A DNA stretch of 64,000 bases from JAIBJN01 sp963775505. GTDB lineage: Bacteria; Actinomycetota; Thermoleophilia; Gaiellales; Gaiellaceae. The translations under genes were made by a program, and so were the position numbers. The DNA lies in assembly GCA_963775505.1 (NCBI GenBank), contig CAVZIL010000011.1, positions 1 to 64,000 on the forward strand, given 5' to 3'. This document shows positions 62,183 through 64,000 of this stretch, piece by piece; within the stretch, counting starts at the first letter, position 1, and every line of letters begins with the position of its first letter. The notes under the pieces were generated by a model. That model was not told where the DNA came from and searched no databases. It saw only the letters and a program-made list of their open reading frames with translations.

Positions 62183-62436
62183 CCGGAGCTGAGCCGAGAC
62201 GGGGCGGCACGACGAGCGCCCCGTCTCGACGCCCGGCATCCCTCGATCGAGGGACGAAACGGGAGAGGTTCCCTGTTCCTTGGGCTGGTCCCGGCCGCCG
62301 TTTGCGGGGAGTTGTGCCCGCCGGAGCTTGTATTTCCCCCGGCCCGTGCTACAGAGCGGGGTAGGGAAGGCTCGCTCCCGCTGCTGCGGCAACTCGGCGG
62401 AGAGGGAGAGCCACACGAAGTCGAAGGGGATGAGGG
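62183..62436 (+). promoter_or_regulatory. structured leader of second LPFTG protein gene
   Basis: 254 nt without a gene. A stem GCGGG / CCCGC and a long stem GGCTC ... GAGCC near 62370-62410 are visible. Order and short blocks match the leader at 61298. It ends with AAGGGG before ATG 62437. Confidence 0.4.
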
Positions 62437-63010
62437 ATGAAGCGACTATTCGTTCTGGTCGCGGCCGTGCTGGCGGTTCTGGCGCTGTCCGCGACACCTG
62501 CCCAGTCGCGTGGTGCTCACGGTGACGACTGCCCGGATCTCGGTGCGAGCTCGTGGGGCGGAGGACAGGACTGCGATCCCGACTGCCCGGAGCTCGGCAC
62601 GAGCTCGATGGGGCGGCGGCAAGAATGACGACTGCGACGGCGGTGGAACGACGACCGGCGGGGACACGACGACCGGCGGGGATACCACCACGGGCGGCGA
62701 CACGACGACCGGCGGCGACACGACGACCGGCGGGGATACCACCACGGGCGGCGACACGACGACCGGCGGGGATACCACCACGGGCGGCGACACGACGACC
62801 GGCGGCGACACGACGACCGGCGGGGGCACGACCGGCGGGGGGACTACCGGAACCGGAGGCGTCGTCGGCAGCACGACCGGCGGCTCGGGCGACACGGGCG
62901 GGGAGCTCCCGTTCACGGGCCTCCCGATCTGGGTGCCGATCCTCCTGGCCGGCGCTCTCCTCGGGAGCGGCACGTTCCTCCTGCGCCGCAAGCGGGACGA
63001 AGTTTCCTAA
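62437..63010 (+). CDS. LPxTG-type cell-wall protein with TTTGGD repeats, frameshifted
   Basis: A signal peptide (MKRLFVLVAAVLAVLALSA) and a Cys/Asp-rich short domain begin in one frame. A single extra A near 62611, by comparison with the parallel AGCTCG-TGGGGCGG segment at 62549-62562, shifts the frame. The next frame then continues GGGKNDDCDGGG, ten TTTGGD-like repeats, LPFTG and the membrane anchor. The intact protein would be about 190 residues. It is a paralogue of the preceding gene. Confidence 0.75.
62648..62827 (+). repeat. tandem 18-bp repeats coding TTTGGD
   Basis: Ten 18-bp units in two alternating codon versions (ACGACGACCGGC... and ACCACCACGGGC...). Nine encode TTTGGD and the last TTTGGG. 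Regular arrays of this kind change copy number by slippage. Confidence 0.85.
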
Positions 63011-63099
63011 GTCCGAGACGGCGAATGCGACTACGGGGCGGCCGGCGAGGCCGCCCCGTTTGCGAGACCTTCGGGCGGCGCGTGTATAAGGAGACTGGA

Positions 63100-63639
63100 G
63101 TGCAGCAACGGCTCGAGTCGAGCCGCGCCGGACGCGCGGCGATCAGCGTCTTCATCGTGGTCACGATCGTGAGCGTCGCCGTGTGGAATCTTCCGCCCTC
63201 GGCCATCAAGGAGGACGCGCTCGCGGTCACCGCGCCGTACATCCGCGCCACTGGCCTCAACCAGAACTGGGGCGTCTTCTCGCCGAATCCGCGTCGCCAC
63301 TCGCTGTTCCTCTCCGCCCGTGTGCGCTACGCCGACGGGAGCGAAGAGGTGCTCTCCCCTCCGCGTGGGGGTGCCCTTGTCGGCGGCTACTGGGACTACC
63401 GCTGGAGGAAGTGGGCCGAGTGGGCGAGCATGGACGAAAACAGCGAGCTCTGGCGGCCCACGGCCGACTGGTTTGCCGGCCGCGCTCGCGCCCAGGGCCG
63501 CGACCCCGTCAGCGTGACGCTCGTTCGCCGGTGGCGGGATCTGCTCCCTCCCGGTCCGGGTCCGAGCAGGGGCGAATGGCAGGAGTACGTGTTCTACACG
63601 TACCAGGTCCCGGGCGCGGGGGAGGCGGCCGCGCGGTGA
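63100..63639 (+). CDS. single-span membrane protein linked to HTTM protein
   Basis: 179 residues. A basic N-terminus and one span (about 13-32) precede a soluble domain (TGLNQNWGVFSPNPRRHSLFLS). Partner genes of this type precede HTTM proteins; the function is unknown. GTG at 63100 was chosen for GGAG seven bases upstream. Its stop overlaps the next gene's GTG. Confidence 0.7.
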   Translation: MQQRLESSRAGRAAISVFIVVTIVSVAVWNLPPSAIKEDALAVTAPYIRATGLNQNWGVFSPNPRRHSLFLSARVRYADGSEEVLSPPRGGALVGGYWDYRWRKWAEWASMDENSELWRPTADWFAGRARAQGRDPVSVTLVRRWRDLLPPGPGPSRGEWQEYVFYTYQVPGAGEAAAR

Positions 63640-64000
63640 GGAAGGCGTTCGGGACCTGGGAGCGGTTCTGGTTCAGAGAGATCGAGTCGTCCACCTACGC
63701 GCTCCTCAGGGTCGCCTTCGCGGTCGTGGTCCTCGCCTGGACGATCTCGCTCGCCCCGGCGCTCTATTCGTTCTTCGGCGACGGGGGCATCCTCCCGAGC
63801 CACCCCGACGGTGACGCCGGCTCCTGGGGGCTCCTTCAGCTCGACTCCGGCCCCGCCGCCGTCACAGCGCTCTACCTGCTTCTCCTCGTCGGCGCGTTGT
63901 GTCTCCTGGTCGGCTTCAAGACGCGCCTCGCGGCGGTCGTCGTGTTCGTCTGCCTCGTCTCGTTCGCTCGCCGGGACCCCTGGGTGCTGAACTCGGGCGA
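63636..64000 (+). CDS. HTTM domain membrane protein (C-terminus outside window)
   Basis: The first 121 residues are present. TWERFWFREIESSTYALLRV, a membrane span, SFFGDGGILPSHP and further spans match the HTTM (horizontally transferred transmembrane) domain related to vitamin K-dependent gamma-carboxylase. The gene runs off the window. Confidence 0.85.
   Translation, partial: MRKAFGTWERFWFREIESSTYALLRVAFAVVVLAWTISLAPALYSFFGDGGILPSHPDGDAGSWGLLQLDSGPAAVTALYLLLLVGALCLLVGFKTRLAAVVVFVCLVSFARRDPWVLNSG

Noticed and set aside
62648..62827. Possible CRISPR array
   Set aside because: The 18-bp units are directly adjacent with no spacers and encode in-frame TTTGGD.

Overview
The window is a high-GC stretch of chromosome from an actinobacterium. 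The class is probably Thermoleophilia; that is an inference from gene content (DUF2469, DUF4081-GNAT, LPxTG cell-wall proteins, VanW/G5 and 3D-domain envelope proteins), codon use and frequent GTG/TTG starts, because no 16S gene is present. I see no phage, transposase gene, CRISPR array or secondary-metabolite cluster. It is core chromosome.

Layout. Positions 1-460 hold the end of a divergent GAF-domain sensor. Positions 635-21105 are one co-directional translation superoperon: rpsL-rpsG-fusA-tuf, then rpsJ-rplC-D-W-B-rpsS-rplV-rpsC-rplP-rpmC-rpsQ-rplN-X-E-rpsN-H-rplF-R-rpsE-rpmD-rplO-secY-adk-map-rpmJ-rpsM-K-D-rpoA-rplQ. infA is not at its usual place. Positions 21110-28136 carry an ArsR/SRPBCC pair, truA, a HAD phosphatase, ligA, a PBP4-type carboxypeptidase (dacB) and a LuxR-type response regulator. 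Positions 28189-32740 are an envelope block (3D-domain protein, two NlpC/P60 hydrolases) plus the repair protein Ku. Positions 32888-45203 are mixed metabolism (alpha/beta hydrolase, Nif3-like protein, tRNA-Pro, nitrilase, HAD, acyl-CoA dehydrogenase, VanW, thioesterase, lipid kinase, purine phosphorylase, GNAT). Positions 45508-52831 form a tilS-hpt-ftsH-lipoprotein-folP-folB-folK-DUF2469-coaX run. Positions 52802-64000 hold a giant cyclase/ATPase/solute-binding fusion, dusB, greA, lysS, a secreted metalloprotease, two LPFTG surface proteins and the start of an HTTM membrane protein.

The most unusual feature is a set of short palindromic insertions placed exactly at stop/start junctions inside operons (tuf/rpsJ, rplB/rpsS, rplP/rpmC, map/rpmJ, rpsK/rpsD, PNP/lipid kinase, folP/folB, DUF2469/coaX). 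Several are flanked by direct duplications of the ancestral overlapping stop-start. All are open in the one frame that starts at or just after the upstream stop and ends at the downstream start, so each makes a 16-55 codon ORF that hands ribosomes from one gene to the next. Two of them (tuf/rpsJ and rpsK/rpsD) are clear homologues, and their core recurs in a third inverted-repeat element between the convergent genes truA and 22786-23193. A second trait is a TANNNT hexamer 6-10 nt upstream of many start codons, suggesting widespread leaderless transcription. Five genes carry apparent frameshifts and two lack a standard start codon, so some residual assembly error is possible and should be checked against reads.
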